DNA from: Sphingomonas psychrolutea
Lineage (GTDB): Bacteria; Pseudomonadota; Alphaproteobacteria; Sphingomonadales; Sphingomonadaceae
DNA: 64,000 nt
Assembly (NCBI RefSeq): GCF_014636175.1
Contig: NZ_BMDW01000005.1
Span: forward strand, 124,001 to 188,000
Direction: 5' to 3'
Shown: in pieces, positions 17,162 through 26,677 of the stretch
Numbering within the stretch: position 1 is the first letter of the stretch
Layout of the letters: each line of letters opens with the position of its first letter
Made by a program: the position numbers and the translations under genes
The notes under the pieces: generated by a model
Database searches by the model: none
What the model was told of the DNA's origin: nothing
The model's input: the letters and a program-made list of their open reading frames with translations, nothing else

Positions 17162-18930
17162 CCGCGCTGACCCGCCTCAACGCGCAAGCGATAGCGGCCG
17201 ATGTGATCAGCGGTCGCGTCTCGGCGGTCGATCTCGTTCGCGACGTGCTGGCGCGGCTCGCGATCTATGATGCTGTGCAGCCACAGGCCTGGATTGCGCG
17301 GTTCGACGACGCGACCCTGATCGCGTCGGCGCGAGCGGTCGATGCCCGGATTGCAGCGGGGGAGCAGCTGCCGCTCGCGGGCGTACCGTTCGCGGTGAAG
17401 GACAATATCGACGTTGCCGGGATCGACACGACGGCGGGCTGTCCGAGCTTCGCGTTCCGCCCGGTAGCCTCGGCGAGCGTGGTCGAGCGCTTGCTGGCGG
17501 CGGGCGCGATTTGCATCGGAAAAACTAGTCTCGATCAGTTTGCTACGGGCCTGAACGGCACGCGCAGCCCCTATGGCGCACCGCGCAACGCCTATAATCT
17601 CGGCTACGTCAGCGGGGGATCGAGTTCCGGATCGGCGGTAGTGGTTGCCGCCGGCCTGGTCGCTTTTGCGCTGGGAACCGATACCGCCGGCTCCGGGCGC
17701 GTGCCGGCTGCGTTCCAGCACTTGATCGGGCTGAAGCCGTCGCGCGGGCGGTGGAGCACACGCGGGGTGGTGCCCGCTTGCCGCACGCTCGATTGCGTAA
17801 CCGTGCTGGCGTCGACAATCGCCGATGCGCGGCTGGTCGATGCGGTCGCAGCAGGCTTCGACCCGGCCGATCCTTTTTCGGTCGACGTGCCGGAGCGCCC
17901 ACGCGACGCGCGGCGGATCGGCGTGCCCCAGCCCGATCAGCGACTGTGGTTCGGCGATCTGGAATCGGAGCGGTTGTACGACCGGTCGCTCGACGTGCTC
18001 GCCAGCGGCGGCGCGGAGATCGTCGAGTTCGATCTGGCCCCGTTCAACGAAGCCGCGCAATTGCTGTATGGTGGTCCCTGGGTCGCCGAGCGTACCGCCG
18101 CGATCGAAGCCGTCCTTGCCGCCGATCCAGCCGATCTCGATCCCGTCGTCCGCGAAGTGGTCTCGGCCGGGATCGGGGTCAGCGCGGTTGATTTGTTCAA
18201 CGGCATCTATCGCCTGGCCGAGCTACGCCGGGTCGCGGATACGCTGTGGGGGTTGATCGACCTGATCGCGCTGCCGACCACCGGCACGACCTATCGCGTG
18301 GCGGAAATGCGCGCGGCCCCGATCGCACTCAACAGCGCGCTGGGGGCCTATACCAATTTCGTCAATCTGCTCGACATGGCCGCGATCGCGCTGCCTGCCG
18401 GCGCCCGGCACAATGCGACCGGGTTCGGCATCACGCTGATCGGCCCGGCCGGGACCGACCGCGCGCTGCTGGCGGCGGGCGATGCCTATCTCGAAACGGC
18501 GGGTCTCGCCCCGCCCCCACCCCTGGACCTGGAGGGTCGCATGCAGACCGTGAAGCTAGCCGTTGTCGGCGCGCATTTGAAGGATATGCCGCTCCACTGG
18601 CAATTGACGTCGCGCGACGCGGTGTTCGTCGAAGCGACGCAGACCGCGCCGACCTATCGCCTCTATGCAATGGCGGGCAGCGTGCCACCCAAGCCCGCGC
18701 TCGTGCACAGCGATGACGGCGCGGCGATCTTGGTCGAAGTCTATGAGCTCGACGTCGCCGCATTCGGCAGTTTCGTCGTCGATGTGCCGCCGCCGCTCGC
18801 GATCGGCACCGTGACGCTTGCCGACGGCAGCAGCGTCAAGGGCTTCGTCGCCGAACCCCGCGCGACGCTGGGGGCCGAGGACATTACCGCGCTCGGTGGC
18901 TGGCGTGCATATGTCGCGCGCGGCAGTTGA
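17158..18930 (+). CDS. atzF: Allophanate hydrolase
   Basis: I start at the GTG at 17158, in GTGA overlap with the carboxylase stop, giving 590 aa; the longer frame from 17071 is a shadow. The amidase-signature domain holds the Ser-cisSer-Lys triad: lysine in AVKDNID, GGSSSGSAV, and TDTAGSGRVPAA. From about residue 462 comes the C-terminal domain typical of full-length AtzF-type enzymes (VVGAHLKDMPLHWQL, YRLYAMAGSVPPKPAL), which decarboxylates the N-carboxyurea intermediate. It splits allophanate to ammonia and CO2, the last step of both urea and guanidine routes. It is the last gene of the coupled run. Confidence 0.95.
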   Translation: MTALTRLNAQAIAADVISGRVSAVDLVRDVLARLAIYDAVQPQAWIARFDDATLIASARAVDARIAAGEQLPLAGVPFAVKDNIDVAGIDTTAGCPSFAFRPVASASVVERLLAAGAICIGKTSLDQFATGLNGTRSPYGAPRNAYNLGYVSGGSSSGSAVVVAAGLVAFALGTDTAGSGRVPAAFQHLIGLKPSRGRWSTRGVVPACRTLDCVTVLASTIADARLVDAVAAGFDPADPFSVDVPERPRDARRIGVPQPDQRLWFGDLESERLYDRSLDVLASGGAEIVEFDLAPFNEAAQLLYGGPWVAERTAAIEAVLAADPADLDPVVREVVSAGIGVSAVDLFNGIYRLAELRRVADTLWGLIDLIALPTTGTTYRVAEMRAAPIALNSALGAYTNFVNLLDMAAIALPAGARHNATGFGITLIGPAGTDRALLAAGDAYLETAGLAPPPPLDLEGRMQTVKLAVVGAHLKDMPLHWQLTSRDAVFVEATQTAPTYRLYAMAGSVPPKPALVHSDDGAAILVEVYELDVAAFGSFVVDVPPPLAIGTVTLADGSSVKGFVAEPRATLGAEDITALGGWRAYVARGS

Positions 18931-19004
18931 CGACTCCGTCTCTACGTCATTTATACACCTGGTAGTTCGACCCCGCCATCTTAAGGAACCTGCCAAGGAG
19001 ACGA

Positions 19005-19913
19005 ATGGTGACTGGTGCAGAAAACTCGGTGAAACAGACTGTGTTCGACCTGATCCCGCCGGCGATGGTGGCGGCGGTGGTCCTGTTCTGGGCGTTCGGC
19101 CCCGGGACGTGGATCAACAATCCGTGGTCGATCGTGATCGTGGGGGGGTTGATCACCGCCACCGTCCAGTTGCTGGAATTGCTGCATGAGCGGCATGCCG
19201 GCTGGCGGATCAACGCAACGGAGTTTGTGACCGATCTGTTCTATGTTCTGCTCGGCTACACCGCCATCGCCTGGGCATCGAATTTGCTCGCCGAGACGCC
19301 GCTGAAGGCGATCAAACAGTCGCTCGGCATCAGCACCCCATGGGCGATGCACATGCCGTTCCTTCTGCAGGTCGCGCTGGTGGTCTTCCTGGTCGAATTC
19401 GGGCAATATTGGATGCACCGGTTGATGCATAACAACGCCTTTTTTTGGTCGACCCACGCGCCGCACCACCACATCACGCAGCTCAACGCGATGAAGGGCT
19501 ATGTCGGCAATCCGCTCGAGCTGTTCCTGATCAGCCTGAGCGTCGTCGCGCTGTTCGATTTGCCACAGGCGGCGCAGTTCTGCGCCTTCAACGTGCTGGG
19601 CGTGATATCGACCTTCGCGCACGCGAACGTGCGGTGCGATCCGCCCCGCTGGTATTCCTTTTTCTTCACCACCATTCGCAACCATAGTTTGCATCACACC
19701 GCGCTGAGCTTTGAAGATACGCGCTGCAATTACGGCAATTCGCTGATCCTGCTCGATCGCATCTTCGGCACGTATCGCGAGGGGGAATCGGCGGTCGTCG
19801 GGCAGGAGGAGCGCAAGCGCCTGTCGATCTTGGAGCAAACGTTGTTCCCGGCACGTCCGCTGATCGCCAAGGTGAAAGCCAAGCGAGGCCAATCCGCCTC
19901 CGCCGCACTGTGA
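19005..19913 (+). CDS. Sterol desaturase/fatty acid hydroxylase-family membrane protein
   Basis: This 302-aa integral membrane protein has N-terminal hydrophobic segments and the di-iron His clusters GQYWMHRLMH, THAPHHHIT and RNHSLHHTAL. It is a clear paralogue of the gene cut by the left edge, sharing the same order of motifs. It follows the allophanate hydrolase by 74 bases on the same strand, with AAGGAG upstream, and may be read with that operon or from its own promoter. Substrate unknown; lipid or carotenoid-type hydroxylation is typical of the superfamily. Confidence 0.9.
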   Translation: MVTGAENSVKQTVFDLIPPAMVAAVVLFWAFGPGTWINNPWSIVIVGGLITATVQLLELLHERHAGWRINATEFVTDLFYVLLGYTAIAWASNLLAETPLKAIKQSLGISTPWAMHMPFLLQVALVVFLVEFGQYWMHRLMHNNAFFWSTHAPHHHITQLNAMKGYVGNPLELFLISLSVVALFDLPQAAQFCAFNVLGVISTFAHANVRCDPPRWYSFFFTTIRNHSLHHTALSFEDTRCNYGNSLILLDRIFGTYREGESAVVGQEERKRLSILEQTLFPARPLIAKVKAKRGQSASAAL

Positions 19914-19954
19914 ACGGCTGGCAAAGCGCGCGGTTTGACCGACGGAAGGCTACT

Positions 19955-20884
19955 TTGAAAAAATATATCGCGGCCGCGGCGACGATCGGGGCCTGTCTTG
20001 CGCCAACCGCGGTTTGGGCAAACGTTCCCAAGGAACGCGTCATCAACGTTCCCGGTTTCGCGGATTTCATCGCCGTCGATGGCGCGACCGTATGGGTCAC
20101 CAATCGGGGCCGCGTCGAGCGCTGGTCGAAGCGCAAAAAGCTTGCCGAGGTCGCGATGGCGCATCCATGCGGCGCGATGGCGGTGACCGACGGGTCGCTA
20201 TGGGTCGCCGATTGCAAGGATCTGACGCTCAACCGGATCGACTTGAAGACTGCCAAGATCACAGCAGTGATCGCAACCGGCCTCGCCCATTCCGACGGCG
20301 AACTGAATGTCGTCGCAGGCGCCGGCTCGGTATGGGTGGCAAGCGATGCAACGGGCATGGTCGCGCGCGTCGACCCGGCCAGCAACCGCGTGACGGCATC
20401 GATTCCGGTCGAGGCCGACAGCTCCTATCTCGCTTTCGGGTTCGACGCGGTCTGGGTGGTCAGCGGGGTCCGTCAAACGCTCCAGAAAATCGATCCGCGA
20501 ACCAACAGCGTCGTCACGGCGACGCTGCTCGGCAAACAACCCGGCTTCCTTGCCGCCGGCGAAGGATCGGTGTGGGTGCAGGAGCAGGGTGACGGCACGC
20601 TGGCGCGGATCGACCCGGTCACAGGCAACGTCTCCGGTCGCGTCAAGGTCGACGCGACGCTGAAATATGGCGACATCGATACGGGCGGCGGCAAGGTGTG
20701 GCTGCGCACGACCGCCGGGCAGACCTTCGTCGTGATCGACCCGTCAACGCTGGCGATCCGCGCGCGCGTCGGGACGGCGGCGGGCAGCGGTGCGCTACGT
20801 TATACGCCAAAGGGTGTGTGGTCGACCGCGCATGACGTTCACACGCTGTCCTGGTGGAAGAAGCCAGCCAAGATCGGAAACTGA
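19955..20884 (+). CDS. Secreted YncE/virginiamycin-B-lyase-like beta-propeller
   Basis: A TTG at 19955 with GGAAGG 6 bases upstream gives a clean signal peptide (KKYIAAAATIGACLAPTAVWA) and 309 aa. The alternative is the GTG at 19910, overlapping the previous stop. The mature part is repeats of about 40 residues with a recurring V-W-V strand (ATVWVTNRG, GSLWVADCK, GSVWVASDA, DAVWVVSG, GSVWVQEQG, GKVWLRTT), i.e. a 6- or 7-bladed propeller. Such proteins are periplasmic binding or lyase-like proteins, usually of unknown role. It is coupled to the preceding hydroxylase gene. Confidence 0.8.
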   Translation: MKKYIAAAATIGACLAPTAVWANVPKERVINVPGFADFIAVDGATVWVTNRGRVERWSKRKKLAEVAMAHPCGAMAVTDGSLWVADCKDLTLNRIDLKTAKITAVIATGLAHSDGELNVVAGAGSVWVASDATGMVARVDPASNRVTASIPVEADSSYLAFGFDAVWVVSGVRQTLQKIDPRTNSVVTATLLGKQPGFLAAGEGSVWVQEQGDGTLARIDPVTGNVSGRVKVDATLKYGDIDTGGGKVWLRTTAGQTFVVIDPSTLAIRARVGTAAGSGALRYTPKGVWSTAHDVHTLSWWKKPAKIGN

Positions 20885-21023
20885 CTTCGCTTTATCCGGG
20901 CAACGCAAGTGCGGACGTGCGGGAGATCGGATGCTGTTCGGATCGGCACGGAACGGATTAGCGACGGTCTTGCGCTCGTCCGATGCGCGGCGCATTCCTG
21001 CGACACACGATAAGGATTGAAAC

Positions 21024-23276
21024 ATGGCACGACTTCGCGCGATTCTGACCAGCGCGAGCGCGCTGACATTATCCTCGGTCGCGACCGCGCAAACCGACGC
21101 GCCGACCGACGCCAAAGCGATCGAACGCGCGTTCGACGCGACCATCAGTTCGCAGGATCAGCTCGACTGGCTGAAGACGATGTCGTCGGAACCCAACCAT
21201 GTCGGTTCGCCGCACGACAAGGCCAATGCCGAGTTCATGCTGGCGAAGTTCAAGGAATGGGGCTGGGACGCAAAGATTGAGACGTTCTCGGTCCTCTATC
21301 CCACGCCGATTTCGACGACGGTCGAAATGCTCGCACCCGAGAAGATCGTGCTTGGCGGGCAGGAACCGCCGGTCGCCGGAGACGACACATCGGCCAACAC
21401 CGCAGGCGCGCTGCCGCCCTATGTCGCGTTTCAAGGCGACGGCGACGTCACTGCCGACCTCGTCTATGTCAATTACGGCCTGCCTGACGATTACAAGGCG
21501 CTCGCGCGACGCGGTGTCGATGTGAAGGGCAAGATCGCGATTGCGCGCTACGGCGTCGGCTGGCGCGGTTTGAAGCCGAAGCTGGCGCAGGAACATGGCG
21601 CGGTCGGCACGATCATCTATTCCGATCCGGCGGATGACGGATACGGCGAAGGCGATGTCTATCCCAAGGGCGGTGCGCGCAACGCGAACGGCGTGCAGCG
21701 CGGCTCGGTCGCCGACATGACGGTCTATCCCGGCGATCCGCTGACACCCGGTATCGGCTCGGTACCCGGGGCCAAGCGCCTGTCGCGCACCGACGCGCAG
21801 ACGATCCTGAAAATCCCCGTGCTGCCGATGTCGTATGGCGATGCGCAGAAGCTGCTGCAGCGGCTTGGCGGGCCGATCTCGCCAGCGTCGTTCCATGGCG
21901 GGTTGCCGATCACCTACCACATGGGCGGCGACGGCGCAGTCAAAGTGCATCTCGCGGTCAAGTCCGACTGGTCGCAAAAGCCCGTCTACAACGTTATCGC
22001 GACGTTGAAGGGCGCGATTTATCCCGACCAATGGGTGCTGCGCGGAAACCATCATGACGGATGGGTGTTCGGCGCGTCCGATCCGTTGTCGGGTAACGTG
22101 GCGATGATGTCGGAGGCGAAGGCGCTCGGCGCACTCTGGGCGCAGGGCTGGCGACCAGCGCGGACGATCGTCTATACCGGCTGGGACGCCGAGGAACCGA
22201 TGCTGCTCGGTTCGACCGAATGGGCCGAACAGCATGCCGCCGAGTTGAAGGCAAAGGGCGTGATCTACATCAACACCGACGGCAACGGCCGCGGCTTCCT
22301 GCAAGCCGAGGGCAGCCACGACTTCCAGCATTTGGTGAATGGCGTTGCGGCCGACGTGATCGACCCTGAAACCAACGCGACCGTTGCCGCACGGCGTGCC
22401 GCCGCAATCCGCGTCGGTGCGTATGACAAGCGCGGGCGGGTGGATGAGGCCGCGCTTGCGGCCGCAGAGAAGGGCGGCGATTTCCCGCTCGGCGCGCTCG
22501 GATCGGGGTCGGACTATTCCGCCTTTCTCCAGCATCTCGGGCTGCCTGCGCTCAATATCGGTTTCGGCGGCGAAGAGGAAAGCGGCGGGGTCTATCATTC
22601 GATCTACGACAGCTATCACCACATGACGACGTTCGATGATCCGGGCCTGAAATACGGCGCAGCGCTGTCGAAGACGGTCGGGCGGCTCGTCCTGCGCGTC
22701 GCCGATTCTGCCACCCCGCCGCAGCGCTTCGGTGACTTCGCGACGACGGTCGCGACCTATCTGAGCGAAATCAAAAAGCTCGCCGAGGATCGCCGTACCC
22801 AGGACGGCAAGCGCGAAAAATTGCTCGCGGACGGTGCCTTCGGTCTGGCATCCGATCCGCTCAAGCCAGTCGCGGCCCCGCCGCCCGAGGCGCGGACACC
22901 GTTCATCGAATTCGCCGTTCTGGAGAATGCCGTGGACCGCTTGCAAACCGCCGCGATGCGCTACGATGCCGCCTATGCCGACAAAGGCGGCAAGCTCGAT
23001 CCCGCGCGCCGCGCGCAGCTCAACGCGCAAATCCGCGACATCGACCAGCTCTTGCTCGACGAGCGCGGGCTGCCAGGGCGGCCTTGGTACAAGAACCTCA
23101 TCTACGCCCCGGGCCGCTTTACCGGATATGGCGCGAAGACGCTTCCGGGCGTGCGCGAGGCGATCGAGGAACGCCGTTTCGACGATTCTGCTGTCTTTGC
23201 CGAACGCACCGCGAAGGTGCTGGCCGACTATGCCGCACGATTGGATGCCGCGCGCGGGACAATCGAAGGAGGCTGA
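21024..23276 (+). CDS. Secreted M28 peptidase, glutamate carboxypeptidase II-like
   Basis: This 750-aa protein starts at the ATG with AAGGA upstream, and its signal peptide ends near residue 23 (SSVATA). It has the three parts of the PSMA/GCPII family: a PA domain (GKIAIARYGVGWRG, AVGTIIYSDP), an M28 zinc-peptidase core and a helical TFR-dimer domain. The two-zinc site is readable: HHDGWVFGASDPLSG, DAEEPMLLGSTEW, the Asp of INTDGNG, and His in YHSIYDSYHH. It should release C-terminal residues such as glutamate from peptides in the periplasm or outside. It is convergent with the amidase and M42 peptidase that follow. Confidence 0.93.
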   Translation: MARLRAILTSASALTLSSVATAQTDAPTDAKAIERAFDATISSQDQLDWLKTMSSEPNHVGSPHDKANAEFMLAKFKEWGWDAKIETFSVLYPTPISTTVEMLAPEKIVLGGQEPPVAGDDTSANTAGALPPYVAFQGDGDVTADLVYVNYGLPDDYKALARRGVDVKGKIAIARYGVGWRGLKPKLAQEHGAVGTIIYSDPADDGYGEGDVYPKGGARNANGVQRGSVADMTVYPGDPLTPGIGSVPGAKRLSRTDAQTILKIPVLPMSYGDAQKLLQRLGGPISPASFHGGLPITYHMGGDGAVKVHLAVKSDWSQKPVYNVIATLKGAIYPDQWVLRGNHHDGWVFGASDPLSGNVAMMSEAKALGALWAQGWRPARTIVYTGWDAEEPMLLGSTEWAEQHAAELKAKGVIYINTDGNGRGFLQAEGSHDFQHLVNGVAADVIDPETNATVAARRAAAIRVGAYDKRGRVDEAALAAAEKGGDFPLGALGSGSDYSAFLQHLGLPALNIGFGGEEESGGVYHSIYDSYHHMTTFDDPGLKYGAALSKTVGRLVLRVADSATPPQRFGDFATTVATYLSEIKKLAEDRRTQDGKREKLLADGAFGLASDPLKPVAAPPPEARTPFIEFAVLENAVDRLQTAAMRYDAAYADKGGKLDPARRAQLNAQIRDIDQLLLDERGLPGRPWYKNLIYAPGRFTGYGAKTLPGVREAIEERRFDDSAVFAERTAKVLADYAARLDAARGTIEGG

Positions 23277-23303
23277 GCGGTATCACCCCGATCGGGGCGT
23301 CGA

Positions 23304-24314
23304 TCATTGCGCCTGAAATAGCGCTTTTTTCAGAACGACATGAACCCCTTTGTTGCGGTCCACCAGTTCGGTGATTTCGACATCCCCCGCAACGCTCATC
23401 AGCATATAGGCGTCATCGCGCGACATGCCTTTCACCGATACAAGGAAATCGAGCATGTTGCGCAGCGCCTTGCGCGTCGCGTTGCTGAGATCGTCGTCGA
23501 ACCCCATCGCGATATAGGCATCCGGCGTTTCGGCACGCGGGTAAGGCGTTTTTTCACCCTTGTGCAGAACGAACTCAAGCGTACCCACCAGCGAGGTCTC
23601 GAGCGCGGTGATATCGACTTCGCCATTGCCCTGTGCGGCGTGCCCGTCGCCGACCTGGAACAAGGCGCCCGTCGCATGGACCGGCAGAAACAGCGTCGTC
23701 CCCGCCACCAGCGCCTTATCATCCATATTGCCGCCATGGATGCTCGGCGGCGCCGAATCGTAACGTCCGAACGCCGGCGGTGGCGCGACTCCCATGCTGC
23801 CGAAGAACGGATGAAGCGGCACGGCGATGCCCGGTGCGAAGGCCGCCACCATGCGCGCCTTGTCGAGCGGAACGATCTTGATCCGTGAATACGGGAAGTC
23901 GTCGGTCAGGAAACCGGCACCATAGCCAAATGCATTATAGGCATACGGGATCGCCAGATCGATCTTGCGAATCTGCACCTCCAGCGTGTCGCCGGGTTCG
24001 GCGCCTTCGATCGCGATCGGGCCGGTCAGGATATGCCCACCCGGACCGCGGCTGGCGGCGGGGACGCCGTCGAACACCGCGCGCAACGCCGGCTCGACGT
24101 CCTGCGGCGCGACGCCGGCCTTTTCGAGCCGCGCCGGGCTGCTGGTCAGCAGCGTGTGGACGATGACCGTGTCGCCCGAGCGGATCGTCAGCACCGGCTT
24201 GTCGGTTGCATCATAATGCCCCCACGCGACGGTCTGCGGCGTCGCCGGGAGATCGTACGTCTTGGCCGAAACGGGCGCGGCAACAATCAGGCCGACGAAA
24301 AGGAGGAGGCGCAT
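23304..24314 (-). CDS. Secreted acetamidase/formamidase family protein
   Basis: This 336-aa protein of the FmdA/AmdA family has a signal peptide (LLLFVGLIVAAPVSAKTYDLP). Typical features are GPGGHILTGPIAIEGAEPGDTLEV, YGYGAGF-like loops, GSMGVAPPP, and HAAQGNGEVDITALE, where the family places metal-binding histidines and glutamate. Most family members are cytoplasmic; this group is exported. It should hydrolyse short amides. It lies 17 bases after the M42 peptidase gene on the same strand, so the two are likely one operon. Confidence 0.88.
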   Translation of the reverse strand: MRLLLFVGLIVAAPVSAKTYDLPATPQTVAWGHYDATDKPVLTIRSGDTVIVHTLLTSSPARLEKAGVAPQDVEPALRAVFDGVPAASRGPGGHILTGPIAIEGAEPGDTLEVQIRKIDLAIPYAYNAFGYGAGFLTDDFPYSRIKIVPLDKARMVAAFAPGIAVPLHPFFGSMGVAPPPAFGRYDSAPPSIHGGNMDDKALVAGTTLFLPVHATGALFQVGDGHAAQGNGEVDITALETSLVGTLEFVLHKGEKTPYPRAETPDAYIAMGFDDDLSNATRKALRNMLDFLVSVKGMSRDDAYMLMSVAGDVEITELVDRNKGVHVVLKKALFQAQ

Positions 24315-24331
24315 CGATAATACCTTGGCGA

Positions 24332-25477
24332 TTAGTTGGTTGGCGCAAAATCGCGCAGGTGCGCGACGGTCTTGGCGTCGAGCCGCTGGATCAGCCCGAC
24401 GACCAAATCGACCATGCCGTCGAAATCGGCGCGATCGATGATGCCGTTATGCGCATGGGTATAGCGCGCCGGCACCACCAGATTGACCGTCGGCACACCG
24501 CCCGCGGTTGCCTGGATCGCCGCGCTGTCGTCGCCATAGCCCTGCACCAGATCAGTTTGCAGCGGAATCCGTTTCGCCGCCGCCACATCGCGTACCAGCG
24601 CGACCATCTTGCGGTTCGGCAGCGTGCTACTGTCGTAAAGGAAGATGCCCGGCCCGGCGCCAAGCGCCGCCTGCGTCTCCTCGAGGTTGCGGCCGGGGCT
24701 GTCGCCGGTGATGCCGCCTTCGATCGCGATGCCAATATCGGGCTTGATCAGGTCCGACGCGGTTCGCGCGCCGCGCAGCCCGATCTCTTCCTGCACGGTG
24801 GCTGCGACGAACAGGCGATTGGGATGGCCGCTCGCCGCCAACCGCCGCAACGCCTCCAGCACCACGGCGCAGCCGACGCGGTCATCCCACGCCTTGCCCA
24901 AGTAGCGGCCACCCGGCAGCGCCACGAACGGTGCGTCGGGCACGACCGGATCGCCCGCGCTGAGCCCGAGTTTCGCGACATCGGCAGCGCTGCGCGCGCC
25001 GACGTCGAGATAAAGCGAATCGCGCGGGAAGACCTTCCCACGCTCCTCGGTCGGCACGACATGGATATCGCGAATGCCCGTTACCGCATGGACCGGCCCC
25101 TTACTGCCGATGATGATCCAGCGCTGATCGGGCAGCGCCTGATCGAGCCAGCCGCCGAGCATCTGCATCGACAGGAAGCCGGTCGGCGTGACGCGCCGGA
25201 CGACGCCGCCCAGTTCGTCCATATGCGCGTCGAGCATGATCTTGGGACCGCTCGACCCGTGTGCGGCGATGACCGAGCCCATGCCGTCATAGCTGATCTG
25301 ATCGGTCGATGCCTTCATCTCGCGCACCATGATCGCGCGGACCGCCTCCTCGAAGCCCGACGGCCCCGGCGCATCGGCCAATTCGCCGAGCAACCGCTCG
25401 GTACGATCCTGCGCGAAAGCCGGCATGGCGGTGGCCGCGAGCACAATCGCAAGCAGGGATCGGGACATTCGTCGCAT
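24332..25477 (-). CDS. Secreted M42-family aminopeptidase/deblocking peptidase
   Basis: This 381-aa protein has a signal peptide ending near residue 22 (ATAMPAFA) and AAGGAT 7 bases before the ATG. The M42 metal-site motifs are present: LDAHMDELGGVV, AWDDRVGCAV, ATVQEEIGLRG, the IAIEGGITGD loop and the ARYTHAHNG histidine. M42 enzymes (glutamyl aminopeptidase/endoglucanase M) cut N-terminal residues and form large cytoplasmic particles. An exported version is less usual. Together with the acetamidase and the M28 peptidase it forms a small group of exported peptide/amide hydrolases. Confidence 0.9.
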   Translation of the reverse strand: MRRMSRSLLAIVLAATAMPAFAQDRTERLLGELADAPGPSGFEEAVRAIMVREMKASTDQISYDGMGSVIAAHGSSGPKIMLDAHMDELGGVVRRVTPTGFLSMQMLGGWLDQALPDQRWIIIGSKGPVHAVTGIRDIHVVPTEERGKVFPRDSLYLDVGARSAADVAKLGLSAGDPVVPDAPFVALPGGRYLGKAWDDRVGCAVVLEALRRLAASGHPNRLFVAATVQEEIGLRGARTASDLIKPDIGIAIEGGITGDSPGRNLEETQAALGAGPGIFLYDSSTLPNRKMVALVRDVAAAKRIPLQTDLVQGYGDDSAAIQATAGGVPTVNLVVPARYTHAHNGIIDRADFDGMVDLVVGLIQRLDAKTVAHLRDFAPTN

Positions 25478-25672
25478 TCGATAATCCTTTGAAGGAACGG
25501 CACGGTGTTAAGCGCAATCGCCGCCCGGGCAATGGCGTTTATTGGCCGCGCATCACGGTGGTCGCGCGTCCGTTGCCGCGCGAAAGCCAACATCGCCGGC
25601 GCTTGGGATGCCCATAGTGGCTCCACAATGCGCGGCTAATCCGGCGTCGAACGCAAGAACGGGAGCGCTGCG

Positions 25673-26677
25673 ATGTCGAAAGTCTACGGCCACTTGGGAT
25701 CGATGACGGGACTGGCATTGATCCTCAGCCTTGGCGGTTGCGGCGCGAACGGCAGCACGACGAGCAGCGTCGCGGTCGTTTCGCCGACCCCGACACCCAC
25801 GCCCACGCCGAGCTCTACACCCACGCCAACACCGACATCGGGGTCGACCAGCACAGCCTCCATCCTGTGCCCCTATAGCCAGAGCACGCCCAACATCACG
25901 CTGACGACCGGCGTCACCGCCACCAGCACATCATCCTGGACCTGCTCGTCATCGACCCGGACATTGACCGCGAACGGCGTGCCGAACCATCAGATCGGCA
26001 CCTTCCCCAATTCGGGCAACCCCAACACACCGACCGTCCAGAACGTGAGCTTTTCGGCGACGCTCGCGCCCACGCTGACGAGCAGCAACAACGCATCGCG
26101 GTCACTCGGCTATGCGCTGAACGGCGTGAAATTAGATCCTGGCACCGGCGGCAGTTGCCCAAGCACTGCGACCAAAGCCTCGGATTGCACCGCGATCGGC
26201 GCCGGCACCTATTCGCTCGAAGCCTTGCAGAGTTTCTTCGATTTCGGTGTCGACAGCAACAATGCGCATGTCCAACCCGGCGGCATTTATCATTATCACG
26301 GCATGCCTGAGGGCATTCTGACGGCAGCCGGCGTCGGCAGCGCCGCGCAGCGGATGGTGCTGATCGGCTGGGCACCCGATGGCTACCCGATCTACGCTCG
26401 CTACGGCTATAGCGTCGCGACCAGCGCGGCGAGTACGCTGAAAGTGATCAAGGGCAGCTACGCCGTCGACACCGTCGCCGATACGGGCCGGCCGTCTGCT
26501 GCCAATATCCCGCTCGGCACCTTCGTCAGCGACTCGAATTATGTCGCGGGCTCGGGCGATCTCGATGATTGCAACGGGCGCTTCGGCGTGACGCCCGAGT
26601 TCCCCAGCGGAATCTATCATTACTACGCCACCGACACGTATCCGTATCTGCCGCGCTGCTTCAAAGGCACGTTCTAG
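25673..26677 (+). CDS. YHYH-domain lipoprotein
   Basis: This 334-aa protein has a GGGAG ribosome binding site. Residues 1-23 form a lipoprotein signal (LSLGGC). A Pro/Thr/Ser-rich linker follows (about residues 37-62), with repeated PTPTPTPT, then a YHYH domain. Its motifs are the namesake GGIYHYHGMPEG, LIGWAPDGYPIYARYG, GDLDDCNGRFGVTPEFPSGIYHYYATDTYPYLPRC, and ANGVPNHQIGTFPNSGNPN. The family is surface or periplasmic and of unknown function. It is directly followed by a second copy. Confidence 0.9.
   Translation: MSKVYGHLGSMTGLALILSLGGCGANGSTTSSVAVVSPTPTPTPTPSSTPTPTPTSGSTSTASILCPYSQSTPNITLTTGVTATSTSSWTCSSSTRTLTANGVPNHQIGTFPNSGNPNTPTVQNVSFSATLAPTLTSSNNASRSLGYALNGVKLDPGTGGSCPSTATKASDCTAIGAGTYSLEALQSFFDFGVDSNNAHVQPGGIYHYHGMPEGILTAAGVGSAAQRMVLIGWAPDGYPIYARYGYSVATSAASTLKVIKGSYAVDTVADTGRPSAANIPLGTFVSDSNYVAGSGDLDDCNGRFGVTPEFPSGIYHYYATDTYPYLPRCFKGTF
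25780..25850 (+). repeat. Low-complexity Pro-Thr coding repeat
   Basis: CCGACN/CCCACG-type hexamers encode the PTPTPT linker of the YHYH lipoprotein. Such tracts are prone to slippage and likely vary in length between strains. Confidence 0.6.

Noticed and set aside
21069..23030. 653-aa frame on the minus strand
   Set aside because: It is antisense to the M28 peptidase gene, Arg-rich and without any domain motif. It is a typical GC-rich shadow frame.
23286..23297. CCCCGATCGGGG palindrome as a terminator between M28 and the acetamidase
   Set aside because: It has no loop to form a stable hairpin and no T-tract. It may be chance in GC-rich DNA.
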